A stretch of DNA of 64,000 bases from Sphingobium sp. TKS (GTDB taxonomy: Bacteria; Pseudomonadota; Alphaproteobacteria; Sphingomonadales; Sphingomonadaceae), in NCBI RefSeq assembly GCF_001563265.1, contig NZ_CP005083.1, positions 1,181,001-1,245,000 of the forward strand, written 5' to 3'. Below are positions 18,184-26,178 of this stretch, piece by piece. How positions within the stretch are numbered: position 1 is the first letter of the stretch; each line of letters starts with the position of its first letter. A model generated the notes under the pieces. The model made no database searches and was not told the origin of the DNA. It saw only the letters and a program-made list of their open reading frames with translations. The position numbers were made by a program, and so were the translations under genes.

Positions 18184-18331
18184 ACTGCGCCCCGAAAATC
18201 GTCGGCAATGGAAATGTGCCCATGCGTTAGACGAAGGTGGCTCCCCCCGCAAGGAAGCTCGGGCAGGCGGGTTATGCGGCGTACCCGTGGGAATTCGGGA
18301 TAAATGCAGCGGTTGCGGCGTTTTCCGGGGT

Positions 18332-18359
18332 TTGACGCACCATCTGCAAAAGCTTATGC
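18332..18359 (+). promoter_or_regulatory. candidate sigma-70-type promoter for pckA
   Basis: TTGACG (18332-18337), 16-base spacer, TTATGC (18354-18359), in the chvI-pckA divergent region and about 120 bases before the pckA start. The -35 is good and the -10 weak. Overlap with ChvI binding is possible but no motif was recognised. Confidence 0.35.
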
Positions 18360-18476
18360 CCGCTTCGTCTGCAGCAGATGGCGCCACGCGGCACGAAGAT
18401 CGCGGCGCTGAGAGGCGGACCGGTCGTGAACATGATAAGATGGCGGCCGGACATAATGATATTCAGGAGCAAAGGC

Positions 18477-20072
18477 GTGCAGGCCAAATCCTCTTTCACC
18501 CTCGATCAGCAGGGCATTTCCACCAAGGCTGATCAATTTTGGAATCTGGGCACCGCGCCCCTCGTCGAAGCCGCGCTCGCCAATGGCGAAGGCATTTTGG
18601 CCAAGGACGGCCCGCTGGTCGTCAAGACCGGCAAGCATACCGGCCGCAGCGCCAGCGACAAGTTCATCGTGAAGGATGCGGAAACCGAAAGCACCGTCTG
18701 GTGGGGCAAGACCAATGTGCCCATGACGCCGGAGCATTTCGCCGCGCTCAAGGCCGATTTCTTCGCCGCTCTGGGGCAGAAGGACAAGCTCTACGTCGCT
18801 GACCTGTTCGGCGGGTCGCAACCCGAACATCGCGTCAATGTGCGCGTCATCAACGAATTGGCCTGGCACAATCTGTTCATCCGCACGCTGCTGGTCCGTC
18901 CGGGCGCGGATGAGCTGAGCGGCTTCGCGCCCGAATATACGATCATCGACCTGCCGACCTTCAAGGCCGATCCGGCCCGCCATGGCAGCCGCAGCGAGAC
19001 CGTGATCGCGGTCAACTTCACCGAGAAGCTGATCCTGATCGGCGGCACGCGTTATGCGGGCGAGATGAAGAAGTCGGTCTTCGGGATCTTGAACTATCTG
19101 CTGCCGACCCACGGCGTGATGCCGATGCACTGTTCGGCCAATATCGGCCCCAATGGCGACACCGCCGTCTTCTTTGGCCTGTCGGGCACCGGCAAGACCA
19201 CCCTGTCGGCCGACGCCAGCCGCACGCTGATTGGGGACGACGAGCATGGCTGGTCGGACACTGCCGTCTTCAATTTCGAGGGTGGCTGCTACGCCAAGAT
19301 GATCAACCTGTCGGCCGAGGCCGAGCCGGAGATCTTCGCCACCACCAAGCGGTTCGGCACGGTGCTGGAAAATGTCGTGATCGACGAGGAAACCCGCGAG
19401 ATCGACCTGGACGACAACAGCCTGGCCGAGAACAGCCGAGGTTCCTATCCGATCGATTTCATCCCGAACGCGTCGGAAAAGAATCTGGGGCCGGTGCCGA
19501 AGAACATCATCTTCCTCACCGCTGACGCTTATGGCGTGCTGCCGCCGATCGCGCGGCTGACGCCGGATCAGGCCATGTATCACTTCCTCTCGGGCTATAC
19601 CGCGCGCGTCGCGGGGACCGAGATCGGCGTGACGGAGCCGTCGGCCACTTTCTCGACCTGCTTCGGCGCGCCGTTCATGCCGCGTCATCCGTCCGTCTAC
19701 GGCAATCTGCTCAAGGAACGCATCAACAAGGGCGGCGTCACTTGCTGGCTGGTCAACACCGGCTGGACCGGCGGCAAATATGGCGTCGGCAAGCGCATGC
19801 CGATCAAGGTCACGCGTGCTTTGCTCAACGCGGCGCTCGATGGCAGCCTGAATAATGCCGAATTCCGGACCGATCCGAATTTCGGCTTCCAGGTGCCGGT
19901 AGCGGTGCCGGGCGTAGATTCGACCATGCTCGATCCGCGGGCGACCTGGACCGACAAGGCGGCTTATGACGAAACCGCCGGCAAGCTGGTGAAGCAGTTC
20001 GTGGACAATTTCGCCCAGTTCGAGGACCATGTCGACGCATCGGTGCGCGAAGCGGCGCTGACGGCTGCCTGA
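18477..20072 (+). CDS. pckA: phosphoenolpyruvate carboxykinase (ATP)
   Basis: First committed step of gluconeogenesis: oxaloacetate + ATP to PEP + CO2 + ADP. 531 residues, the usual length. Kinase-1a loop [13 protein letters not shown] near residue 235, kinase-2 motif [10 protein letters not shown], and the PEPCK-specific [17 protein letters not shown]. Start is GTG at 18477 with AGGAG at 18464-18468; the open frame upstream is not conserved. Divergent from chvI. The linkage of gluconeogenesis to ChvI/ChvG and HPr kinase suggests shared carbon control. A strong terminator follows. Confidence 0.97.
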   Translation: MQAKSSFTLDQQGISTKADQFWNLGTAPLVEAALANGEGILAKDGPLVVKTGKHTGRSASDKFIVKDAETESTVWWGKTNVPMTPEHFAALKADFFAALGQKDKLYVADLFGGSQPEHRVNVRVINELAWHNLFIRTLLVRPGADELSGFAPEYTIIDLPTFKADPARHGSRSETVIAVNFTEKLILIGGTRYAGEMKKSVFGILNYLLPTHGVMPMHCSANIGPNGDTAVFFGLSGTGKTTLSADASRTLIGDDEHGWSDTAVFNFEGGCYAKMINLSAEAEPEIFATTKRFGTVLENVVIDEETREIDLDDNSLAENSRGSYPIDFIPNASEKNLGPVPKNIIFLTADAYGVLPPIARLTPDQAMYHFLSGYTARVAGTEIGVTEPSATFSTCFGAPFMPRHPSVYGNLLKERINKGGVTCWLVNTGWTGGKYGVGKRMPIKVTRALLNAALDGSLNNAEFRTDPNFGFQVPVAVPGVDSTMLDPRATWTDKAAYDETAGKLVKQFVDNFAQFEDHVDASVREAALTAA

Positions 20073-20090
20073 CGCCAGAGCGATCCGTAA

Positions 20091-20135
20091 CGAAAGAGGC
20101 CGGGGGAGCAATCTCCCGGCCTCTTTCGCTTTCTG
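20091..20135 (+). terminator. intrinsic terminator of pckA
   Basis: CGAAAGAGGCCGGG (from 20091) pairs with CCCGGCCTCTTTCG (to 20128), loop of about 10 bases, followed by CTTTCTG. Confidence 0.85.
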
Positions 20136-20186
20136 TCGGCGGCGCGGAATGCTATCATGCATCGAATTTTCAGCGGGATATTTCCT

Positions 20187-20504
20187 ATGGCTATGTTTGA
20201 TGATCTGATGGGCAATTTCGGTGGTCTGGAGGCGGTTGCCGCGAAGATCGGCCTTCAGCCTGAGCAGATGCAGGCGTTGATGAGCGAAATCGGCGGCAAG
20301 ATCGCTTCGGGCGAAACGGATGTCGCTGCCCTGGCGACCACGGCTGCCGAACATGGCGTTTCGGCGGACAAGCTGCAGGAACTGTTCGCGCATTTCGGCG
20401 GACCCGAGGCCATATTGTCGAAAATCGGCGGCCTGTTCGACCGTGACGGCGACGGCAATCCGCTCAATGAACTGGGCGGGCTGGCCAAAGGCCTGTTCGG
20501 CTAA
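20187..20504 (+). CDS. small soluble protein with a DxDGDG calcium-type loop
   Basis: Not a named gene. 105 residues, no signal peptide, Gly/Ala-rich, with two repeated-looking helical units (GGLEAVAAKIGLQPEQ and GGPEAILSKIGGLFD) and a DRDGDGNPLNEL stretch near residue 89. That stretch matches the first half of an EF-hand or dockerin calcium loop (D1, D3, D5) but lacks the terminal Glu. Calcium binding is inference. Start chosen at 20187 (MAMFDDLMGNFG). Lies between pckA and fpr, followed directly by a repeat element. Confidence 0.7.
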   Translation: MAMFDDLMGNFGGLEAVAAKIGLQPEQMQALMSEIGGKIASGETDVAALATTAAEHGVSADKLQELFAHFGGPEAILSKIGGLFDRDGDGNPLNELGGLAKGLFG

Positions 20505-20508
20505 TCTC

Positions 20509-20589
20509 CGTCATCCCAGCGCAGGCTGGGATCTCGTGAGGCCGGGTCGTGCCCTATCGCCTGAGATCCCAGCTTGTGCTGGGATGACG
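20509..20589. repeat. extragenic double palindrome, CGTCATCCC type
   Basis: CGTCATCCCAGC-GCAG-GCTGGGATCTC at the left end and its near-exact inverse GAGATCCCAGC-TTGT-GCTGGGATGACG at the right end, with a spacer containing GTGCCCTAT. A second, more diverged copy with a similar centre (GTGTCCTAT) lies at 60219-60298. Likely a REP/BIME-like mobile palindrome. Confidence 0.8.
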
Positions 20590-20704
20590 TTTGGCGGAAA
20601 TAGCCGGACATACCCATGATGAGGTATGCTTTTCGATAGGGAAGCGGCTATGGCCTTGCTGCGGGGACGGGCGTGTCGGCGCTCGGCAAGCAGGGGAATT
20701 CATC

Positions 20705-20914
20705 ATGATGGGGGATATGCTGCGCGGCAGCGCCGCCATTGCAGCCATATTAAGCGGCAATGCACAGGCGCAGAGCCAATTTTTGTCTGGGGAATGGATG
20801 CAGGACGGCGCGTGCGCCCCCAGCTATCGCGCGCTGCATGCTGCGGAGCCGCGCAATCTTCCCTGCTGCGTTCCGGCGCGCCGGGCGGTGCCGCCCCTTT
20901 GCCCACGATCCTGA
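20705..20914 (+). CDS. possible small secreted protein
   Basis: A 69-residue frame with a plausible signal peptide (MMGDMLRGSAAIAAILSG, cleavage after AQAQ) and a ribosome binding site AGGGGAA 8 bases upstream. The mature part (FLSGEWMQDGACAPSYRAL) is followed by a Cys/Pro/Arg-rich stretch that looks like frameshifted sequence, so this may be the remnant of a longer gene. No family recognised. From 20915 to 21074 I see no gene. Confidence 0.3.
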   Translation: MMGDMLRGSAAIAAILSGNAQAQSQFLSGEWMQDGACAPSYRALHAAEPRNLPCCVPARRAVPPLCPRS

Positions 20915-21074
20915 ATCGGGCGCGGATGATCGTCAGCTTTCGCACCGACAAGTTTTTTTCGCCTTGCCTTGAAACGTCCCAGGGGGCATTCGCGCTGCAT
21001 AGCTTATTGCGAAGCCCACGCAACTGACGCTCTTACCGGCGACGGTCGCCCTGGATTTGGCAGGGGAAAAGGTT

Positions 21075-21890
21075 TTGAACGACGTGACGATCGAAAAGCC
21101 GGTGCTGGAACCGACCGGCGCGCTTTCAGTGGAAACCGTGCTGTCGGTGCGGCATTGGAACGAACATCTTTTCAGCTTCCGCATCACGCGGCCGGCAAGC
21201 TTCCGCTTCCGTTCGGGCGAGTTCGTGATGATCGGCTTGGCTGGCGACAATGGCAAGCCGCTGCTGCGCGCCTATTCGGTCGCCAGCCCCGCCTGGGACG
21301 AGGAACTGGAATTCCTGTCGATCAAGGTGCAGGACGGCCCGCTGACCTCCAGGCTGCAATTGATCCAGCCTGGCGACCAGATTTATCTGGGCCGCAAGCC
21401 GACCGGCACGCTGGTGACGGACGCGCTGCTGCCGGGCAAGCGGCTGTTCATGCTGTCGACCGGCACCGGGCTTGCGCCGTTCCTCAGCCTGGCGCGCGAT
21501 CCGGACGTCTATGAATTTTACGAGCAGGTCGTGGTCGTCCATTCCGTCCGCCGGGTGAGCGATCTGGCCTTTCATGACGAACTGTCGGGCAAGCTGACGG
21601 AGGATCCGCTGGTGGCCGAACAGGCGGCGAGCCAGTTCCATTATGTGCCGACCGTGACGCGCGAGCCGTTCCGGAACAATGTCCGCATCGACACGCTGAT
21701 GGAGACGGGCGCGCTGTTCGAAGGCATAGCGGGCGAGGCCAAGTTCAATCCGGAAACCGACCGGATCATGATGTGCGGCAGCATGGAAATGATCAAGCAG
21801 TTCGGCGCCTGGTTCGAGGAACATGGCTTTGCCGAGGGCTCCAACGCAGCCCCGGGCGCTTATGTGATCGAGCGCGCCTTTGTCGGCTGA
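21075..21890 (+). CDS. fpr: ferredoxin-NADP+ reductase
   Basis: Transfers electrons between NADPH and ferredoxin or flavodoxin; used for redox balance, Fe-S repair and radical enzymes. About 271 residues: FAD-binding barrel with RAYSVASPAWD near residue 75 and NADP domain with LSTGTGLAPFLSLARDP near 140, DRIMMCGSMEMI near 235, C-terminus AYVIERAFVG. A TTG at 21075 is chosen as start (AGGGG 8 bases upstream); TTG 21057 is in the same frame. It could feed electrons to NasA if the nitrate reductase is ferredoxin-dependent, which is speculation. Confidence 0.93.
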   Translation: MNDVTIEKPVLEPTGALSVETVLSVRHWNEHLFSFRITRPASFRFRSGEFVMIGLAGDNGKPLLRAYSVASPAWDEELEFLSIKVQDGPLTSRLQLIQPGDQIYLGRKPTGTLVTDALLPGKRLFMLSTGTGLAPFLSLARDPDVYEFYEQVVVVHSVRRVSDLAFHDELSGKLTEDPLVAEQAASQFHYVPTVTREPFRNNVRIDTLMETGALFEGIAGEAKFNPETDRIMMCGSMEMIKQFGAWFEEHGFAEGSNAAPGAYVIERAFVG

Positions 21891-21915
21891 TGGGGTTGTT
21901 GTCATAACGGGAAAG

Positions 21916-21952
21916 AAGGGGCTGGCGGCGACGCCGGCCCTTTTTGCTTTTT
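21916..21952 (+). terminator. intrinsic terminator of fpr
   Basis: AGGGGCTGGCG / CGCCGGCCCTT with loop GCGA (stem 21917-21942, one wobble), followed by TTTTTGCTTTTT. Confidence 0.85.
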
Positions 21953-22089
21953 GGGGAATTGTCTGAATTTAGCCGTCGCGGCCGTCGCTTGGCCGTGCCG
22001 TTCCGATAATTTCTCGACCCCACCAAGCTTTTTGCGTCTGCAAGGAAATGCCCTATACTGTTCGCTTGATGCCAGGACTCAGGACAAGC

Positions 22090-23451
22090 ATGAAATCCAA
22101 TTTCTTCCGGGGCGCGGTTGCCCTTGGCGCGCTCGCGCTTATTCCCGCCACCACCGCGGCGCTCGCTGACGGGGAAGCGAGCAGCTACAAGGCGCTCGAC
22201 GAGTTCATGGACGTGTTCCAGAAGGTCCGCAGCGACTATGTCGAAAAGGTCGACGACGAAAAGCTGATCAAGGGCGCGATCGACGGCATGCTTGCCAGCC
22301 TCGACCCGCATTCCAGCTTCCTCGACGCGCGCGATTTCCAGAATCTGCGCACCCAGACCGAGGGCAGCTATGGCGGCCTCGGCCTCTCCGTCACGCAGGA
22401 GGACGGTGCGGTCAAGGTGATCGCGCCGACGCAGGATACTCCGGCCTGGCGCGCCGGGATCAAGGCGGGCGACTATATCACCCATCTCGACGGGCAGCTC
22501 ATCTATGGCGGCACGCTGGATGAGGCGGTCGACAAGATGCGCGGCGCGCCGGGCACGCAGATCAAGCTCACCATCGTCCGCCCCGGTCGCGACAAGCCGA
22601 TCGACCTCACGCTCACCCGCGAGATCATTCAGCTCAAGCCCGTGAAATGGGAAGTGAAGAACGGCATCGGCGTCATCAACATCGTCAGCTTCTCTGCCAA
22701 TACTGGCGCCGACGTGCGTCAGGCGATCCGCAGCATCGACAAGAGCCTGGGCCGCAAGCCGACCGGCTATATTCTCGACCTGCGCTCCAACCCCGGCGGC
22801 CTGCTGGATGAAGCCGTGTCGGTCAGCGACACCTTCCTGGAACGTGGCGAGATCGTGTCGCAGCGCGGTCGTCAGAAGGGCGATGTCGAGCGCTATTATG
22901 CCAAGCCCGGCGATGACGCGAAGGGTCTGCCGATGATCGTGCTGGTCGACGCAGGGTCCGCTTCGGCGTCTGAAATCGTCGCGGGAGCCTTGCAGGACCA
23001 GCATCGGGCGCTGGTGATGGGCGAGCGCAGCTTCGGCAAGGGCAGCGTCCAGACTATGCTCCCCCTGAGCAACACCACGGCGCTCAAGCTGACCACGGCG
23101 CGCTATTACACGCCCTCGGGTCGTTCCGTGCAGGAAGGCGGGATCGAGCCGGATGTGCGGGTGCCGCAGCTTAGCGATCCCGATTACAAGAACCGTCCGA
23201 AGTTCCGCGAGAGCGACCTGCGCCGGCATCTGATCAATGAGATCAAGACCGACAATGCCGCGCTGGAAGAGGACAGCAAGGACGATCCGCGCTTCGCCGC
23301 GACGGCGGAGGAATTGAAGAAGAAGGGGGTCGAGGACTTCCAGCTCGACTATGCGCTAAAGACCATTTCCCGCCTGGCAGCCAAGCCGGGGGCTGCCGTC
23401 GCTCAGGTCGATCCCAAGGCCCAGCCGGCGCGCAAGCCTGCGACGCGCTGA
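22090..23451 (+). CDS. ctpA: S41-family carboxy-terminal processing peptidase
   Basis: Periplasmic serine protease that trims or degrades proteins from the C-terminus. 453 residues: signal peptide about 1-27 (FFRGAVALGALALIPATTAALA), PDZ domain about 95-175 (GGLGLSVTQEDGAVKV, GDYITHLDGQLI), catalytic domain with Ser in DAGSASASEIVAGALQD and Lys in RSFGKGSVQTMLPL, and a C-terminal tail rich in Ala/Pro/Lys. Start at 22090 is supported by AGGA just upstream. In many bacteria ctpA follows envC; here fpr lies upstream behind a terminator, so it has its own promoter. Confidence 0.94.
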   Translation: MKSNFFRGAVALGALALIPATTAALADGEASSYKALDEFMDVFQKVRSDYVEKVDDEKLIKGAIDGMLASLDPHSSFLDARDFQNLRTQTEGSYGGLGLSVTQEDGAVKVIAPTQDTPAWRAGIKAGDYITHLDGQLIYGGTLDEAVDKMRGAPGTQIKLTIVRPGRDKPIDLTLTREIIQLKPVKWEVKNGIGVINIVSFSANTGADVRQAIRSIDKSLGRKPTGYILDLRSNPGGLLDEAVSVSDTFLERGEIVSQRGRQKGDVERYYAKPGDDAKGLPMIVLVDAGSASASEIVAGALQDQHRALVMGERSFGKGSVQTMLPLSNTTALKLTTARYYTPSGRSVQEGGIEPDVRVPQLSDPDYKNRPKFRESDLRRHLINEIKTDNAALEEDSKDDPRFAATAEELKKKGVEDFQLDYALKTISRLAAKPGAAVAQVDPKAQPARKPATR

Positions 23452-23478
23452 CAACAAAATGACCTTACCGGCTGAACT

Positions 23479-23500
23479 GCTCCTGCCTTCGCAGGAGCAC
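23479..23500. repeat. extragenic palindrome, GTGCTCC type (single copy)
   Basis: GCTCCTGCCTTCGCAGGAGC, a near-perfect palindrome between ctpA and dsbB; reverse-oriented copy of the element at 50080. Confidence 0.6.
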
Positions 23501-23578
23501 AACGGATAAAAACGATGTCCTTCCGTCCGCCCGCAAGTTCAGCATGACGAAAGGTGCGGGACGGTTTAAGCGAACGCT

Positions 23579-24064
23579 ATGAAAAGCCTGCCCCTCGCCC
23601 GCGCTCTGGCGCTGATCGTGCCCTTGGCCATGCTGGCGGGCGCTTATGCCTTTCAGTTTATCGGCGGCCTGCACCCTTGCGAAATGTGCTGGTGGCAGCG
23701 TTATGCCCATATTGCGGCGATTCCGCTGGCGCTGATCGCCTATGCGACGCGGGGCAAGGCCTGCATCAGCGCGCTGTTCACGGGCCTTGCGGGCTTCGCC
23801 ATCGGCATTGGCGGCGGCATCGGCCTGTTCCATGCGGGAGTCGAATATGGCTGGTGGCAGGGGCTGACCGCCTGCTCGACCAGTCCCGGCGGCGGCAGTT
23901 CGGCGGACATTCTCAACCAGATCATGGCGACGCCCATCACCCGCTGTGACGTCGCGCCGTGGAGCCTGTTCGGCATCTCCATGGCGGGTTATAACGGCCT
24001 CTTGTCGGGGGCGGCCGCGCTCCTCATCTTGGTGCTGCTGCTCGGAAAAGGGAGCAAGGTATGA
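23579..24064 (+). CDS. dsbB: disulfide bond formation protein B
   Basis: Inner-membrane quinone reductase that reoxidises DsbA. 161 residues with four helices. First periplasmic cysteine pair CEMC (residues 36-39 approx.), with the adjacent WWQRYAH typical of the family; second pair Cys in LTACSTSPGGGSSA and PITRCDVAPW. The stop overlaps the coq7 start (ATGA), so the two are co-translated, which suits a ubiquinone-using enzyme and a ubiquinone biosynthesis enzyme. Confidence 0.93.
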   Translation: MKSLPLARALALIVPLAMLAGAYAFQFIGGLHPCEMCWWQRYAHIAAIPLALIAYATRGKACISALFTGLAGFAIGIGGGIGLFHAGVEYGWWQGLTACSTSPGGGSSADILNQIMATPITRCDVAPWSLFGISMAGYNGLLSGAAALLILVLLLGKGSKV

Positions 24065-24612
24065 GCGCAAAGGATTTCCCCCGCCCCGGCCGCCGCGTCA
24101 CCGACAGGCAGCGCGCTTCCATGCTGCGCGTCGATCAGGCCGGCGAGTTCGGCGCGACCCGCATCTATGCGGGCCAGCTCGCCGTGATGGGGGACCGCCA
24201 TCCTGATTCCCGCGTCATCGCCGGCATGGCTGTGCAGGAAGAACGGCACCGCAAGCATTTCGATGCGATGATCACGCGGCGGGGCGTGCGGCCGACGGTG
24301 TTGCAGCCGATCTGGAGCGTGGCGGGCTTTGCCTTGGGCGCGGTGACGGCGGCGATCGGGCCGCGCGCCGCCATGGCTTGCACCGCCGCGATCGAGACCG
24401 AAATCGACCGCCATTATGCCGAGCAGCTCGAGCAATTGGGGCAGGACGATCCGGAACTCTCCACCGCCATCGCGGATTTCCAGGCGGAGGAGGTGGAGCA
24501 TCGCGACGCCGCCATTGCCCATGGCGCTGAGCAGGCTCCGGTCTATCCCTTATTGTCGGGCGTCATCCGATTGGGCTGTCGTGCCGCCATCGCCCTGTCG
24601 AAGCGCATTTGA
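24061..24612 (+). CDS. coq7: demethoxyubiquinone hydroxylase (COQ7 type)
   Basis: Di-iron hydroxylase for the penultimate step of ubiquinone synthesis. 183 residues with the carboxylate/His ligand sets: RVDQAGEFGATRIY, VQEERHRKHF, ETEIDRHYAEQ and EEVEHRDAAIAHGA. It uses the COQ7 family rather than UbiF, as is common in alphaproteobacteria. Followed 11 bases later by the secreted protein gene at 24624. Confidence 0.95.
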   Translation: MSAKDFPRPGRRVTDRQRASMLRVDQAGEFGATRIYAGQLAVMGDRHPDSRVIAGMAVQEERHRKHFDAMITRRGVRPTVLQPIWSVAGFALGAVTAAIGPRAAMACTAAIETEIDRHYAEQLEQLGQDDPELSTAIADFQAEEVEHRDAAIAHGAEQAPVYPLLSGVIRLGCRAAIALSKRI

Positions 24613-24623
24613 GGAGAAGCATG

Positions 24624-25211
24624 ATGAAGACCCGCCTGATCGCCGCCATGCTTTTGCTGGGCGCCGCCTCTCCCGTCATGGCGCAACAGGGGCCGAGCGT
24701 TCCGCAGGAGCAAGCCCCTGCCGCCCAATCGGGATCGGAACGCGTCAATCTGGTCATCGTCTACGGCGATGATCCCTGTCCGCAAAGCCAGGGCAGCGAC
24801 ATCGTCGTCTGCGCGCGCAAGGGTGAGGAGGAGCGCTATCGCATCCCCGAACCGCTGCGCGGCGATCCGAATCAGCCGAGCCACCAGGCCTGGGGCGAAC
24901 GGGTGAAGTCGATGGAATATGTCGGCCGCAGCGGCACCGAAAGCTGCTCGCCGGTCGGCGGTGGCGGCGCGACGGGCTGCTTCGCGCAATTGGCGCGGTT
25001 GGCCAAGGCGGAACGGCAGGCGGCGGACAATGCAAGCTGGAAGGATCTTGTCGCGGCGGAGCGGGCCCGGCGTCTTTCCACCATCGATGTGGAGAGCAAG
25101 GCGATCGAAGCGCAGGCCGTGGCCGAGGAGAAGGCGCAGGCTGCCCAGCAACAGCAGCAGCAAAGCCAACCACAGGGTGCGGGGCAAGGAACGGCGACGC
25201 CGCAGCCCTGA
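24624..25211 (+). CDS. secreted four-cysteine protein, tandem paralogue 1
   Basis: Function unknown. 195 residues: signal peptide about 1-21 (LIAAMLLLGAASPVMAQ), then a conserved block VYGDDPCPQSQGSDIVVCAR and EERYRIPEPLR, a second Cys pair (ESCSPVGGGGATGCFAQL), and an Ala/Gln-rich C-terminal tail with QQQQQQ that looks helical and low-complexity. ATG 24624 is used (GAGGAG 7 bases upstream). It shares the Cys pattern and the YGDDPCP core with the next gene, so the pair arose by tandem duplication. Likely periplasmic, with two disulfides formed by the Dsb pathway encoded upstream (inference). Confidence 0.75.
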   Translation: MKTRLIAAMLLLGAASPVMAQQGPSVPQEQAPAAQSGSERVNLVIVYGDDPCPQSQGSDIVVCARKGEEERYRIPEPLRGDPNQPSHQAWGERVKSMEYVGRSGTESCSPVGGGGATGCFAQLARLAKAERQAADNASWKDLVAAERARRLSTIDVESKAIEAQAVAEEKAQAAQQQQQQSQPQGAGQGTATPQP

Positions 25212-25306
25212 CGGCATTTGCCGTCGGGCGGCGTCTCGCAAAAAGGCTGCCGGCAACCGGATAATCCGGACGGCGGAAACAGGGGACGAACAAGGAATAT
25301 GAATCG

Positions 25307-25702
25307 ATGCGTCTCCTCACCACCCTTTCCCTGGCCGCCGTCGCGCTTGCGCCCTTGACGGTCGGCGGGGCGGCCCATGCCGAACCGCCGCAGAAAATCT
25401 TCAACCTGGTCGTCTATGGCGACGATCCCTGCCCGAAGGGGCAAGGCGACGAGATCATCGTCTGCGCGCGCAAACCCGAATCCGAACGCTACCGTATCCC
25501 CAAGAAGCTGCGCGAAAAACCCGAACCGGCGGGTGGTCCCGGTTGGGGCAGCCAGGTCGCGACCATGGAACAGGTGCAGCGGCAGACCTTGCCGGGCAGT
25601 TGTTCCGCCATCGGCAGCAACGGCTTCACCGGCTGCACCGCCAAGGCGCTGGAGCAATGGTTCGCGGAGCGGCGGATGCAGGAATCCAAGGGCGAGCCTT
25701 GA
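25307..25702 (+). CDS. secreted four-cysteine protein, tandem paralogue 2
   Basis: Function unknown. 131 residues: signal peptide about 1-25 (LTTLSLAAVALAPLTVGGAAHA), core VVYGDDPCPKGQGDEIIVCA and ESERYRIPKKLREK, then the second Cys pair (PGSCSAIGSNGFTGCTAKAL). It lacks the Gln-rich tail of paralogue 1. Convergent with the ridA-like gene, the stops being 6 bases apart. Confidence 0.75.
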   Translation: MRLLTTLSLAAVALAPLTVGGAAHAEPPQKIFNLVVYGDDPCPKGQGDEIIVCARKPESERYRIPKKLREKPEPAGGPGWGSQVATMEQVQRQTLPGSCSAIGSNGFTGCTAKALEQWFAERRMQESKGEP

Positions 25703-25708
25703 GCCGTC

Positions 25709-26113
25709 CTATTTGAAGCTCGCGATGCACTCGATTTCCAGCGGCGCGCCCCTTGCCAGCCCATCCGCGCCGAACGCGCTGCGGGCGGGCAGTCGCTTGC
25801 CCTGGTAATAGCTGACATAAACGTCATTGAAGCGCGGCCAGTCCGCCATATCGTCCAGCATCACCGTGCATTTGACGACATGGCCGAAGTCGAGGCCGTT
25901 ATCCTTCAATATCTTGCCGATCGAATCCATCGAGTTGCGGACGGCAGCGTCGAAACCCTCCTTATGCGGGTCCATGCCGGTGGGCACCTGCCCGATCTGG
26001 CCGGAAAGATAGAGGGTATCGCCTGCCCGCACCGCGGGGGAGAAGGGAAGAGGCTGCTGGGCCGCCAGCGGCGCGGCGCCGAGAGCCAGGAACAAGGCAA
26101 GCCATTTCTTCAT
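25709..26113 (-). CDS. exported RidA/YjgF-family protein
   Basis: RidA proteins deaminate reactive enamines/imines, normally in the cytoplasm. This 134-residue member has a typical signal peptide (MKKWLALFLALGAAPLAAQ), so it should be periplasmic. The core is intact: FSPAVRAGDTLYLSGQIG, VKCTVMLDDMADWPRFNDVY, RLPARSAFG with the carboxylate-binding Arg, and EIECIA. Start at 26113 chosen because the upstream extension adds no signal. It lies directly downstream of the TonB receptor and its terminator on the same strand and may be expressed by read-through. Substrate unknown. Confidence 0.88.
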   Translation of the reverse strand: MKKWLALFLALGAAPLAAQQPLPFSPAVRAGDTLYLSGQIGQVPTGMDPHKEGFDAAVRNSMDSIGKILKDNGLDFGHVVKCTVMLDDMADWPRFNDVYVSYYQGKRLPARSAFGADGLARGAPLEIECIASFK

Positions 26114-26132
26114 GTGCAAGTTTCCCCAATGC

Positions 26133-26165
26133 AAAAAGGGCCGGTCCTTTTCCGGACCGGCCCTT
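26133..26165 (-). terminator. intrinsic terminator of the second TonB receptor
   Basis: 12-bp perfect stem AAGGGCCGGTCC (26136-26147) / GGACCGGCCCTT (26154-26165), 6-base loop. On the minus strand it ends in TTTTTGC, 14 bases past the receptor stop codon and before ridA. Confidence 0.88.
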
Positions 26166-26178
26166 CCTTCGTGACGCT

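Noticed and set aside
18354..20393. 679-codon open frame antisense to pckA
   Set aside because: Pure antisense of a conserved gene; GC-rich codon bias leaves the opposite strand open, and the translation has no domain or start context.
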